Assembly: GCA_038146925.1 (NCBI GenBank)
Contig: JAYQSP010000009.1
Span: 62,001-126,000 of the forward strand
Direction of reading: 5' to 3'
DNA length: 64,000 bases
Origin: UBA830 sp038146925
GTDB lineage: Bacteria > Pseudomonadota > Alphaproteobacteria > MPNO01 > UBA830
Both the position numbers and the translations under genes were made by a program. Below the pieces are notes generated by a model. It was not told the origin of the DNA and ran no database searches. It saw only the letters and a list, made by a program, of their open reading frames with translations. Positions 8,091 to 15,863 of the stretch are shown in pieces. Numbering within the stretch: position 1 is the first letter of the stretch; each line of letters begins with the position of its first letter.

Positions 8091-8525
8091 ATGTTCGAAC
8101 TTGACAAACGTCTGGCTGCCGACACGGTGGAGATCGGCACTCTCGACCTGTGCCGGGTACTGCTGATGAACGATGTCCGCTATCCGTGGCTTATCCTAGT
8201 GCCGGCCAAACCGGACCTGACGGAACTGGGCGATCTGGCACGGGACGACAGGATTATCCTGATGGACGAGATCGAGACGGCGTCGAACTCGATCCGGGAG
8301 CTCTACAATCCGATCAAGATGAACGTCGGCGCGCTCGGCAATATCGTGCGGCAGCTGCACATCCATATCGTCGGGCGCACCGAATGCGACCCCGCCTGGC
8401 CCGGCCCGGTGTGGGGCCACAGCCCGCCGGAAGCCTACGCGGATCAGTCGCTGGCGATGCGTGTCGGCGAAGTTCGGCGCGCACTACCTGAACTGATCCC
8501 CTCTCCCCCGCCGGGAGAGGGATAG
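8091..8525 (+). CDS. HIT (histidine triad) domain protein
   Basis: A 144-residue protein starting MFELDKRLAAD, 20 bases after the selenoprotein stop. The HIT core is seen: YPWLILVPAKPDLTELGDL, a helix, then MNVGALGNIVRQLHIHIVGR. The histidine triad reads QLHIHIV, so the first triad histidine is glutamine while the last (nucleophile) histidine remains; this variant occurs in several HIT branches that hydrolyse or transfer nucleotides. The end of the protein, SPPPGEG, is encoded by a palindromic repeat that supplies the stop codon, so the native C-terminus was probably replaced when the repeat inserted. Likely co-transcribed with the selenoprotein. Confidence 0.82.
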   Translation: MFELDKRLAADTVEIGTLDLCRVLLMNDVRYPWLILVPAKPDLTELGDLARDDRIILMDEIETASNSIRELYNPIKMNVGALGNIVRQLHIHIVGRTECDPAWPGPVWGHSPPEAYADQSLAMRVGEVRRALPELIPSPPPGEG

Positions 8526-8562
8526 GGATAGGGATAGGGATAGGGAGAGGGAGAGAACTCCA
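8501..8562. repeat. Inverted repeat plus (GATAGG)n tandem repeat
   Basis: Around 8501-8522 CCCTCTCCC pairs with GGGAGAGGG to form a strong hairpin, the same family as the repeats near 50.9 kb. It is followed by the 6-base unit GATAGG repeated about four times with GAGAGG units on both sides. The hexamer run is a slippage-prone microsatellite. The hairpin gives the last codons and the stop of the HIT gene. Confidence 0.75.
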
Positions 8563-8775
8563 TTGCAGGATGGGTCATGAACACCTCGTCCTGAGGCCGA
8601 AGTCGCGAAGCGGATGAAGCGGAGGCGCGTCTGGAAGGATGCTGTTCTGCACACTTATCCACAGCCGATTCCTGTCGCGCGTTGTCTCCAAAGGCCTCTG
8701 TTCCTATGATCGCGCGGTTGGCATCACGTCATTCGCCGTACCGCGACAGGGCACGGGCGGCAGGGAGAAATTTTT
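8563..8775. other. Intergenic region with degenerate dispersed repeat
   Basis: This stretch upstream of the BMP gene contains sequence such as ACACCTCGTCCTGAGG and GCGTCTGGAAGGATG, which look like halves of a common alphaproteobacterial dispersed palindrome, now diverged. No reading frame with recognisable similarity is seen. A promoter for the following gene must lie here, but no convincing -35/-10 pair was picked out by eye. Confidence 0.4.
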
Positions 8776-9855
8776 ATGACAAAACGCTATCTGACGCGCT
8801 TCGCGGCTGCCGCGGCGCTCACTCTTACCGCGGCGTTCGGCGCGCAGGCCGCCGACCCGATGAAGGTCGGCTTCGTCTATATCGGACCGATCGGCGATCA
8901 CGGCTGGACCTATCAGCACGATCAGGGCCGGCTTGGTCTGCAAAAGCATTTCGGTGACAAGATCACGACAACCTATGTCGAGAACGTGCCGGAAGGCGCG
9001 GATGCCGAGCGCGTCATCAACAAGCTGGCCAGCACCGGCCATCAGGTGATTTTCACAACCTCGTTCGGCTATATGAACCCGACTTTCAAGGTCGCCAAAC
9101 GCTATCCAAAGGTCACGTTCGAACACGCAACCGGCTACAAGCGGTCCAAGAATCTCGGCACCTATCTGTCGGTGACATATGAAGGCCGCTACGTATCCGG
9201 CTATGTCGCCGCCAGCGTCAGCAAGACCGGCAAAATCGGCTACATCGCATCCTTCCCCATTCCGGAAGTCATCCGCGACATCAACGCCGTCATGCTCGGC
9301 ATGCAGAAGGTCAACCCGAAGGCAGAGCTGAAGATCATCTGGGTGAACACCTGGTTCGATCCGGGCAAGGAACGCTCCGCCGCCGAAGTCATGATGGATC
9401 AGGGTGTCGACGTGATCATCCAGCACACCGACAGCCCGGCCGCCATGCAGGCCGCCGAGAAACGCGGCAAATGGGCGGTGGGACAGGCTTCCGACATGTC
9501 GCATTTCGGCCCCAACGCGCATCTTCTGTCGGTCGTGAACGACTGGACCAACCATTACGTCAAGACCGTTCAGAGCGTGATGGACGGCAACTGGAAATCG
9601 CAGGATTACTGGGGCGGCATGGCCGACGATGTGATCCGCATCCCTGATTACAACAAGAAAATCCCGGCGCCGGTCGTGGCCGAGGCGAAGAAAATCGTTG
9701 CGGGCATCAAGGCAGGGACGTTCCACCCGTTCACCGGCCCGATCAAGGATCAGACCGGCAAGGTCCGCGTACCTGCCGGCAAGACCATGACCAACGCCGA
9801 ACTGGCGGGAATGAACTGGTACGTCCAGGGCATCGAAGGCTCGATCCCGAAATAG
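8776..9855 (+). CDS. BMP family (PnrA/Med-like) substrate-binding protein
   Basis: A 359-residue periplasmic binding protein. Residues 1-25 form a Sec signal peptide with Lys/Arg start, Ala-rich core and cleavage after GAQA. The mature part starts KVGFVYIGPIGDHGWTYQHDQG, the BMP-domain opening, and includes VIFTTSFGYMNPTFKVAKRYP and HTDSPAAMQAAEKRGKWAVG. BMP-family proteins bind nucleosides or related compounds for ABC uptake, or act in sensing. No permease or ATPase gene is adjacent, so it is an orphan binding protein here. Its start follows GGGAGAAATTTTT. A strong terminator follows the gene. Confidence 0.88.
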   Translation: MTKRYLTRFAAAAALTLTAAFGAQAADPMKVGFVYIGPIGDHGWTYQHDQGRLGLQKHFGDKITTTYVENVPEGADAERVINKLASTGHQVIFTTSFGYMNPTFKVAKRYPKVTFEHATGYKRSKNLGTYLSVTYEGRYVSGYVAASVSKTGKIGYIASFPIPEVIRDINAVMLGMQKVNPKAELKIIWVNTWFDPGKERSAAEVMMDQGVDVIIQHTDSPAAMQAAEKRGKWAVGQASDMSHFGPNAHLLSVVNDWTNHYVKTVQSVMDGNWKSQDYWGGMADDVIRIPDYNKKIPAPVVAEAKKIVAGIKAGTFHPFTGPIKDQTGKVRVPAGKTMTNAELAGMNWYVQGIEGSIPK

Positions 9856-9878
9856 GGTCGCGCGCCAGTCTAACGACA

Positions 9879-9909
9879 AAGCCCCGGCGAGAAACCGCCG
9901 GGGCTTTTT
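9879..9909 (+). terminator. Rho-independent terminator after the BMP gene
   Basis: GCCCCGGCG (9881-9889) pairs with CGCCGGGGC (9896-9904) around a 6-base loop, flanked by AAA before and a run of five T after. It ends the BMP transcript and faces the convergent small monooxygenase gene. Confidence 0.92.
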
Positions 9910-9937
9910 CTATAACAGCGAGGCTACCGGGTATCGT

Positions 9938-10255
9938 TCAGGCCGCTTCCACCCTCACTTCGCCGACCGAATTATCGACCACCACGGCGGTTTCGAAATA
10001 CTGCAATTCGGGACGCGACCCCATGCGTTCTTCCATGGAATCGAGCCATGCTTCGGTGTGGAACGTATCTGCCGCCTCGCGGGTCTCCCAGCTGTAGAAT
10101 CCGCCGCCGAGGCCCTCTTCTTCCTGATAAAGGAAATGCTTCATGCGCAGCCCTTCCAGCACCTGAAAGCGTGGCGCAGCCTGCTCGGACAAAGCATGCG
10201 CGGCGGCGCGGTCCATCCCCGGGGGCAGTTTGTAGGTCACGAGTACGGTAATCAT
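9938..10255 (-). CDS. Antibiotic-biosynthesis-monooxygenase-like (YdhR/ABM fold) protein
   Basis: A 105-residue protein of the dimeric ferredoxin-like barrel group: MITVLVTYKLPPGMDR, then LEGLRMKHFLYQEEEGLGGGFYSWETREAADTF. The pattern of a first strand with hTYxLPxG, and a GGGFYSWETREAA segment before the last helix, fits small monooxygenases of the YdhR type, whose substrates are mostly unknown. The start at 10255 follows AGGAGAAAAACC. It is the second gene of an operon behind the amidohydrolase, read on the minus strand, with 18 bases between them. Confidence 0.75.
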   Translation of the reverse strand: MITVLVTYKLPPGMDRAAAHALSEQAAPRFQVLEGLRMKHFLYQEEEGLGGGFYSWETREAADTFHTEAWLDSMEERMGSRPELQYFETAVVVDNSVGEVRVEAA

Positions 10256-10273
10256 CGGTTTTTCTCCTTCATG

Positions 10274-11485
10274 TCAGGCGGTGTGATCCGGCAGGCCCAT
10301 CAGCCGCGCGGCATTGCGGCCCATGATGTTCCTCTTCGCCTCTTCGTCGAGGAAGGGCAGGTCGTAAACGCTGCTGGGCGCGTCGAAATCCCAGTGGGGC
10401 CAGTCGGATGCGTATAGAAGCTGCGTATCGGCATTCATCGCCTTGAACGTCGCTTCCAGCAGGGCCATGTCGGTCCGTTCCATCGGCTGGGTCGTGTAGT
10501 ACATGTCCTTGATGTATTCGCTGGGCAGCTTTTTCAGGTTGGGCGCCTCGGACGACCGCATCAGGTATTCGTTGTCGAGCCGCTGCATCATGAACGGAAT
10601 CCAGGCCACGCCGCTTTCCGTCCAGATAACGTCGAGCTTCGGAAAACGCTCGTTCAGCCCGTGCATCACCCAGTTGGTCAGATGCACCATGTTGCACAGC
10701 ACGAACGATATGGAATGCATGGAAATGAACGTGTCCAGCTGTCTCAGATATTCGTCCTGCCAGTTGTTGCCGGCGTGGAAACACAGCGGCTTGCCGGTTT
10801 CCTCGAGCATCGCATAAAGCCGCATGTAGCTGTCGTGATGGACCGACTTGTAACGCACCGACGTGACCATGAAACCGAGCACGTCCGGATGGTCGCCGAA
10901 TTCCTCGACCATCCGCTCGCATTCCTTCGGCTCGCAGTACGGCAGGTACAGCAGCGTCTTCAGCCGGTCCTCCGCCGGGATGATGCGTTCCATCAGAAAG
11001 CGGTTATAGGCAAAGGCCAGTTGCACCTCGACCCGCGGCTGCGGATGCAGACCGAGCTGCAGCAGATTGCCCGGAAACAGGATCTGATAATCGATATGCA
11101 GCGCGTCCATCACGCGGCGCATCAGCGTGACGTCGCGGTGAACGCTGTCGTCGTCGATCGTTTCCGCCAGCGCCGTCTGATGGGGAATCCGCCCGCCGAC
11201 ATCCTGATAGCGCAGACCGCCAACCGCGTTCGAAAGGCCGGCGCCGGCGCCGGTGCGCTGCTGCATCTCGATCGCGTTGTGGCGCAGGACCGGATCCTCG
11301 ATGTGGAGCACCACTTCCTTCCACGAGCTCAGCTCCGAATGATGGGCGTCGGTGTCGACGATCAGCCAGTCGCTGAAATTCCGTTCCTCCGCATACCGGC
11401 TGGCCCGAGCAAGGGTTTCCCGCGTGTCGGTGCTGATGCCGTGCTCCTTGGGCAGTTCGCGGGTGTTTTCGATACCGGTATCCAT
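10274..11485 (-). CDS. Amidohydrolase-2 family protein (ACMSD/decarboxylase-like)
   Basis: A 403-residue TIM-barrel metal enzyme. The start at 11485 follows AAAGGAGGAAAG; the open frame upstream is antisense to nadC and ignored. Residues about 42-50 read IVDTDAHHSE, in place of the metal-binding HxH or DxH of the family. GKPLCFHAGNNWQ, WTESGVAWIPFMMQRLDNEY and YASDWPHWDFD supply the later metal-binding His and the Asp of strand 8. Family members decarboxylate or hydrolyse aromatic acids and semialdehydes (for example aminocarboxymuconate semialdehyde or gamma-resorcylate). Together with the following small monooxygenase it fits an aromatic degradation step. The exact substrate is unknown. Confidence 0.85.
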   Translation of the reverse strand: MDTGIENTRELPKEHGISTDTRETLARASRYAEERNFSDWLIVDTDAHHSELSSWKEVVLHIEDPVLRHNAIEMQQRTGAGAGLSNAVGGLRYQDVGGRIPHQTALAETIDDDSVHRDVTLMRRVMDALHIDYQILFPGNLLQLGLHPQPRVEVQLAFAYNRFLMERIIPAEDRLKTLLYLPYCEPKECERMVEEFGDHPDVLGFMVTSVRYKSVHHDSYMRLYAMLEETGKPLCFHAGNNWQDEYLRQLDTFISMHSISFVLCNMVHLTNWVMHGLNERFPKLDVIWTESGVAWIPFMMQRLDNEYLMRSSEAPNLKKLPSEYIKDMYYTTQPMERTDMALLEATFKAMNADTQLLYASDWPHWDFDAPSSVYDLPFLDEEAKRNIMGRNAARLMGLPDHTA

Positions 11486-11584
11486 CGACTTTCCTCCTTT
11501 ATTACCGGCATTAAAGCAGACGATCGGCCGGCCGGTCACGGTGTTTTCGACACATGCCTTCGATCCCTTGCCCCGCCAAACTCG

Positions 11585-11611
11585 TTTGTGTACAAATGAA
11601 TTTCCATTTGT
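11585..11611. promoter_or_regulatory. Candidate operator upstream of the nadC-like gene
   Basis: TTTGT (11585), ACAAA (11592) and TTTGT (11607) form two overlapping inverted repeats. The best is ACAAATG (11592-11598) with CATTTGT (11605-11611) around a 6-base spacer, ending 13 bases before the start codon and just before the GAGGAA ribosome binding site. A bound repressor would block expression of the NadC/fusion operon. The regulator is not known. Confidence 0.45.
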
Positions 11612-11624
11612 ATCGAGGAACGTC

Positions 11625-12551
11625 ATGGCCACCCGCAAATCCACCGCCAAATCCCCCCAGAAACCCGCTGCCGGAAAGCGTTCCGCCAGCTTCGACGCTA
11701 CCTTTCTGCTGCCGCCGAAGGACGAGTTGCACCTGATGATCGAGGAATGGGTGGCCGAGGATGTCGGCATCCAGGATCTGACCACCAACATCATGATCCC
11801 GGCCAATGCCAAAGCGGATTTCGTGATGAACACCCGCCAGGACATCGTGATCGCCGGAATCGAGGTTGCGGCCGAAGTATTCCGCCACATGGTGCCGGAG
11901 GCAAAAGTCAAAACCCTGGTCAAGGACGGTACGTTTGCAAAAAAAGGCACGTCGCTGATGCGGATCACGGGACCGGGGCGCGGCCTGCTGACCGCCGAGC
12001 GGACATCGCTGAACATCCTGCAGTTCATGTGCGGTATCGCGACGCTGGTGCGCGAATACGCCTCGAAAATCGACCATACGAATGCGCAGCTGATCGACAC
12101 CCGCAAGACCATTCCCGGGCTCCGCATGCTGTCGAAATATTCGGCCTGCATCGGCGGATGCCGGCCGCACCGTCTCGGACTTCACGACGGCGTCATGATC
12201 AAGGACAACCACATCGCCGTGCACGGCTCCATCACCAAGGCGGTCGCTCAGGCCCGGGCGCTGACCCCTGCCCTGACCAAGATCGAGGTCGAGTGCGATA
12301 CGCTGAAACAGGTCGAGGAAGCCGCCAGTGCCGGCGCCGATGTCATTATGTTCGACAACATGTCCGCCGATATGATGAAAAAAGGCATCGAAATCATCGC
12401 CGGCCGCGCCCGCACCGAGGCATCGGGCGGCATTCGCCTCGATACCATAAAGGAGAAAGCGGAATCGGGCGTTGACGTGATCTCCGTCGGCCGCATGACA
12501 CAGTCCGCACCCGCCGTCGATATCGGCCTCGACGTCACCATCTCGAAATAG
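11625..12551 (+). CDS. NadC-like phosphoribosyltransferase (quinolinate phosphoribosyltransferase family), divergent
   Basis: A 308-residue type II phosphoribosyltransferase. The start at 11625 follows GAGGAA. NadC uses quinolinate and PRPP to give nicotinate mononucleotide, CO2 and PPi. Family landmarks are RTSLNILQFMCGIATL, IDTRKTIPGLRMLSKYS, HDGVMIKDNHI, KIEVECDTL, MFDNMS and ASGGIRLDTI...ISVGRMTQSAPAVDI. One conserved segment is unusual: the NadC consensus GGGxNHRxGL reads GGCRPHRLGL, with Gly to Cys and Asn to Pro next to the carboxylate-binding His-Arg pair. An N-terminal basic 25-residue tail is also extra. It may be a normal NadC or a paralogue for another acid substrate. It sits 7 bases before a gene whose product could make PRPP. 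Confidence 0.85.
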   Translation: MATRKSTAKSPQKPAAGKRSASFDATFLLPPKDELHLMIEEWVAEDVGIQDLTTNIMIPANAKADFVMNTRQDIVIAGIEVAAEVFRHMVPEAKVKTLVKDGTFAKKGTSLMRITGPGRGLLTAERTSLNILQFMCGIATLVREYASKIDHTNAQLIDTRKTIPGLRMLSKYSACIGGCRPHRLGLHDGVMIKDNHIAVHGSITKAVAQARALTPALTKIEVECDTLKQVEEAASAGADVIMFDNMSADMMKKGIEIIAGRARTEASGGIRLDTIKEKAESGVDVISVGRMTQSAPAVDIGLDVTISK

Positions 12552-12558
12552 GGCCTTA

Positions 12559-14328
12559 ATGCGGGGGACGCTGTACCTCGTCGTCGGTCCGAGCGGCGCC
12601 GGCAAGGATACTCTGATGGACGGCGCCCGGGCCGCGCTGTCGGAGAACGCGGACGTCGTGTTCGCGCGTCGGGTCGTCACGCGCCCGGCAGACGCGGGCG
12701 GCGAAGACCATGAGGCCGTCACAGACGACGATTTCGATGCGCGCCACAGGGCCGGCGCGTTCATGCTCGACTGGCAGGCCCATGGACTGAAATATGCGAT
12801 CCCGTCGCAATACTCGGACGATCTGAAGGCCGGCCGGACGGTGATTGCCAATGTCTCGCGCGGCGTCATCGAAGAAGCGATCGCCCGGTATTCGCCCGCG
12901 GTTGTTCTGGAAATCTCCGCTTCTCCCGAAATTCTCGCCGAGCGGCTTGCCAGCCGGGGTCGGGAATCGGCAGACGACATCCGCGCGCGGCTGACCCGCG
13001 AGGCGGCGAAAATTCCGTCGGAAGCCGTGAAAGTAACAATCCTGAACGACGGCACACCGCAGGAAGGCATCGATAAATTCGTCTCGGCGCTGTCCCGCGC
13101 GGCGCCGGAAAGCGCCATGCTGCTGGCCCGCAAACTCGACGGCGGCGCGCTGGATCATGACGGATATCGCGCCGTTATCGGCGATATCGTGGCCGGCCGC
13201 TACGAGGACCAGCAGATCGCCGATTTTCTGGTCTCCGTGTCCGAGAGCCTCACTCGGGACGAGACGGTCGATCTCGCCCGCGCCCGGGCCGATTTTTCGG
13301 CTTCCATCAGGTGGGAGTCCGATCTGGTCGTCGACAAGCACTCGATGGGCGGCATTCCCGGCAGCCGGATCACCATGATCGTTATTCCCATCGTTGCCGC
13401 CCACGGGCTGACGATCCCGAAGACCTCTTCACGGGCAATCACATCGCCGGCGGGCACCGCCGACGCGATGGAAGTCCTGGCGCGGGTCGATCTCGACGCG
13501 GACGACGTGCGCCGCACAGTGAAGCAAACCAATGGCTGCATCGCCTGGAACGGCCGGCTGAACCATTCCCGCGTAGACGAGGTCATGAACCGCATCACAC
13601 GCCCCCTGAAACTCGACACCCTGCACTGGTCGGTTTCCTCGATCCTGTCCAAGAAGCTCGCCGCCGGCGCAACGCACTGCATCATCGACGTGCCGCTCGG
13701 CCCGACTGCCAAGGTCCGCAGCGCCACAGACGCCAAAAACCTGCGCGATCTGTTCCTGCACGTCGGGGCGGCGCTGGGTTTGCACACGGATGTCCGCCTG
13801 ACCGACGGACGCGCTCCGATCGGCAGCGGTATCGGCCCTGCGCTGGAAGCCCGCGACGTTGTCGCGGTTCTGAAGAACGAACCGGATGCCCCCGCGGATC
13901 TGCGCGAAAAGGCACTGTCCTTTGCCGCCGCGATCCTCGCCTTCGACCCGTCGATGACCGAGGCGGAAGCGCCGATCCGCGTCCGCGAACTGCTCAACAG
14001 CGGCGCCGCCTGGGAAACCTTCGAGCGCATGTGCGCCGAACAGGGCCCGCCCCCGGAAGCAATCGACATCGGCCGTCGTACCGTGACGATAGCGGCCGAT
14101 GCCGACGGGACCGTCGATTTCATCGACTGTTTCGCCCTCGCCTCCATCGCGCGCGCGGCCGGCGCGCCGGTCGACAAGGGCGCGGGTCTCGATCTGTTCG
14201 CCCGGCCGGGCGATACGGTGGAAGCCGGCCAACCGCTTTATCGTATACACGCCCGTACGGAAGACGGTCTCGACGCCGCGCGAACAAAGGTGGCGGAGGA
14301 TGCAGCATTCCGCATTCTGGAAGCCTGA
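12559..14328 (+). CDS. Fusion: ribose 1,5-bisphosphokinase (PhnN) + archaeal-type AMP/thymidine phosphorylase
   Basis: A 589-residue two-domain protein. Residues 1-185 are a PhnN-like kinase with Walker A GPSGAGKDTL at 9-18, VVTRPAD and LERLASRGRES-like segments; PhnN converts ribose 1,5-bisphosphate and ATP to PRPP. Residues about 190-589 match archaeal AMP phosphorylase: VVDKHSMGGIPGSRITMIV, IPKTSSRAITSPAGTADAME and SSILSKKLAAGATHCIIDVP; this family forms base plus ribose 1,5-bisphosphate from nucleoside monophosphate and phosphate. The product of the second domain is the substrate of the first, so the fusion could run AMP to ribose 1,5-bisphosphate to PRPP. The separate N-terminal domain of archaeal AMP phosphorylases seems absent. 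It follows the NadC-like gene by 7 bases. A nucleoside phosphorylase activity instead is possible. Confidence 0.88.
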   Translation: MRGTLYLVVGPSGAGKDTLMDGARAALSENADVVFARRVVTRPADAGGEDHEAVTDDDFDARHRAGAFMLDWQAHGLKYAIPSQYSDDLKAGRTVIANVSRGVIEEAIARYSPAVVLEISASPEILAERLASRGRESADDIRARLTREAAKIPSEAVKVTILNDGTPQEGIDKFVSALSRAAPESAMLLARKLDGGALDHDGYRAVIGDIVAGRYEDQQIADFLVSVSESLTRDETVDLARARADFSASIRWESDLVVDKHSMGGIPGSRITMIVIPIVAAHGLTIPKTSSRAITSPAGTADAMEVLARVDLDADDVRRTVKQTNGCIAWNGRLNHSRVDEVMNRITRPLKLDTLHWSVSSILSKKLAAGATHCIIDVPLGPTAKVRSATDAKNLRDLFLHVGAALGLHTDVRLTDGRAPIGSGIGPALEARDVVAVLKNEPDAPADLREKALSFAAAILAFDPSMTEAEAPIRVRELLNSGAAWETFERMCAEQGPPPEAIDIGRRTVTIAADADGTVDFIDCFALASIARAAGAPVDKGAGLDLFARPGDTVEAGQPLYRIHARTEDGLDAARTKVAEDAAFRILEA

Positions 14329-14359
14329 TCTAACCGCCCCAGGCCTTGTGAAACGCGTC

Positions 14360-15814
14360 CTAGTCGAACACGTCGGGGAACTTCGCCCGGACTTCCCGCG
14401 CCAGTTCCGGCGACGTCATGGCGACTTCCGGGAAATCCTCCAGATGCTCGTACGGAATGCAGGCATCGATGACGACCCGGCTGTTATAGAGCTTGTCGTC
14501 GAACACCATCGTATCGAGTCGTGACGACCAGGTGCGGTCGAGGATCGTCATGTCGCGTTTCGGATCGGACCGCGTGCCCATGGCCCAGATCACGTCGTTG
14601 ATATCGGTCGGGTCGATATCGTCGTCGACCACCACGATATAGCGGCCGACATAGCCCACCGGGTTCACCTGCGACGCGACCAGGCCGACCTGGTTGGCAT
14701 GACCGAAATAGCGCTGCTTGATCGACACCGCCACGAAGGTGCGCCCAGATCCCGCCTGATGCACCCACACGCCTTTCACGTCCGGGATTCCCGCGCCTTC
14801 AAGCGAATCCAGCAACCCGGCCGAGCGGATGAAGCACCGTTCGAACAGATGGCTGTGCGGCGGCTTCTGGCTGGCGGCGCAGGTCAGGATCGGGTTGTTG
14901 CGATAGTACACCCGTTCGATATGGATGACCGGTTCTTCCTTCGCATCGCCAGCGTAGTACCCCGTCCATTCGCCGAACGGGCCTTCCAGCGCGGTTTCGT
15001 CGGGCGACACCCAGCCTTCGAGCACCAGTTCCGATCGCGCCGGGATGGGAAGGCCGGTAACTTCGCCCTCGATGCATTCCATCGGCTGGCCCGACAGGCC
15101 GCCTGCCCAGTCGAGTTCCGGGATGTTGTCGGCCAGCGTATAGCGCGCGGCGATATAGGTGGCGGGATCGATGCCGACGACGATCACCATCGGGCATTTC
15201 TTGCCTTCCTTCAGATATTTGTCGCGTTGAATGCGTCCCTGCTTGCCGTTGGAGATATACGACGTCGCGATGTTCTTGCCATTCAGCATGACCCGGTAGG
15301 TACCGACATTCACGCGCCCGGTATCCGGATCTCTGGTAATCACGCCGCAGGCCGTACCGATATACCGGCCGCCGTCCTTTTCGTGATGCACCGGTACCGG
15401 AAATTTCGTCAGGTCGACATCGTCGTCGCGGTCGACGTTCTCCAGTATGGGCCCCTCGGTCACCATGCGCGGCGGGACGGGTTCGTATTTCTTGATACGG
15501 GTGCGATAGGCGTCGAGCATGGCGCGGCGGTCACCCGACTCCGACGGATCGATCCCCATGCCGAGCGCAAGGCGCAGCGGCGATCCCAGCATGCCGTACA
15601 GGCACCGGAAACCTTTTTCGTACCCGGGAACCTCGTCGAACAGCAGAGCCGGCGACCGGTCGACCTTCTCGCGGTACAACACTTCCGTCACAGCGCCGAT
15701 TTCCTTGTCCCAGTGGGCGCCGGCGACGTGTTTCAGCTCGCCGCCTTCTTCCACCGCGGCGAGAAAATCGCGCAGATCGGTCTGCACGTACTGGTTTGCA
15801 ATGGATCCATCCAT
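14360..15814 (-). CDS. UbiD family (prFMN-dependent) decarboxylase, copy 1
   Basis: A 484-residue UbiD-type enzyme, which reversibly decarboxylates aromatic or unsaturated acids using prenylated FMN. The active-site arginine is in NVGTYRVM and the two catalytic glutamates are spaced five apart in EGPFGEWTGYYA. The region that binds metal and phosphate reads GKQGRIQRDKY; copy 2 has GKHGRVHRDKW there, so both histidines are glutamine in this copy. RSDPKRDMTILDRTWSS and NSRVVIDACIP end the protein. It is the last gene of a minus-strand group SDR, UbiD copy 2, UbiD copy 1, with 49 bases between the two UbiD genes. No UbiX gene is in the window. Carboxylase activity cannot be excluded. Confidence 0.9.
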   Translation of the reverse strand: MDGSIANQYVQTDLRDFLAAVEEGGELKHVAGAHWDKEIGAVTEVLYREKVDRSPALLFDEVPGYEKGFRCLYGMLGSPLRLALGMGIDPSESGDRRAMLDAYRTRIKKYEPVPPRMVTEGPILENVDRDDDVDLTKFPVPVHHEKDGGRYIGTACGVITRDPDTGRVNVGTYRVMLNGKNIATSYISNGKQGRIQRDKYLKEGKKCPMVIVVGIDPATYIAARYTLADNIPELDWAGGLSGQPMECIEGEVTGLPIPARSELVLEGWVSPDETALEGPFGEWTGYYAGDAKEEPVIHIERVYYRNNPILTCAASQKPPHSHLFERCFIRSAGLLDSLEGAGIPDVKGVWVHQAGSGRTFVAVSIKQRYFGHANQVGLVASQVNPVGYVGRYIVVVDDDIDPTDINDVIWAMGTRSDPKRDMTILDRTWSSRLDTMVFDDKLYNSRVVIDACIPYEHLEDFPEVAMTSPELAREVRAKFPDVFD

Positions 15815-15863
15815 CGGTGTCTTACTCCGTGTTAGCGTTTTGCGGACCTGGCGCCGCGTTCAT

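Noticed and set aside
10274..12151. Longer amidohydrolase start up to 12151
   Set aside because: The extra 220 codons lie antisense to the NadC-like gene; a good ribosome binding site precedes 11485.
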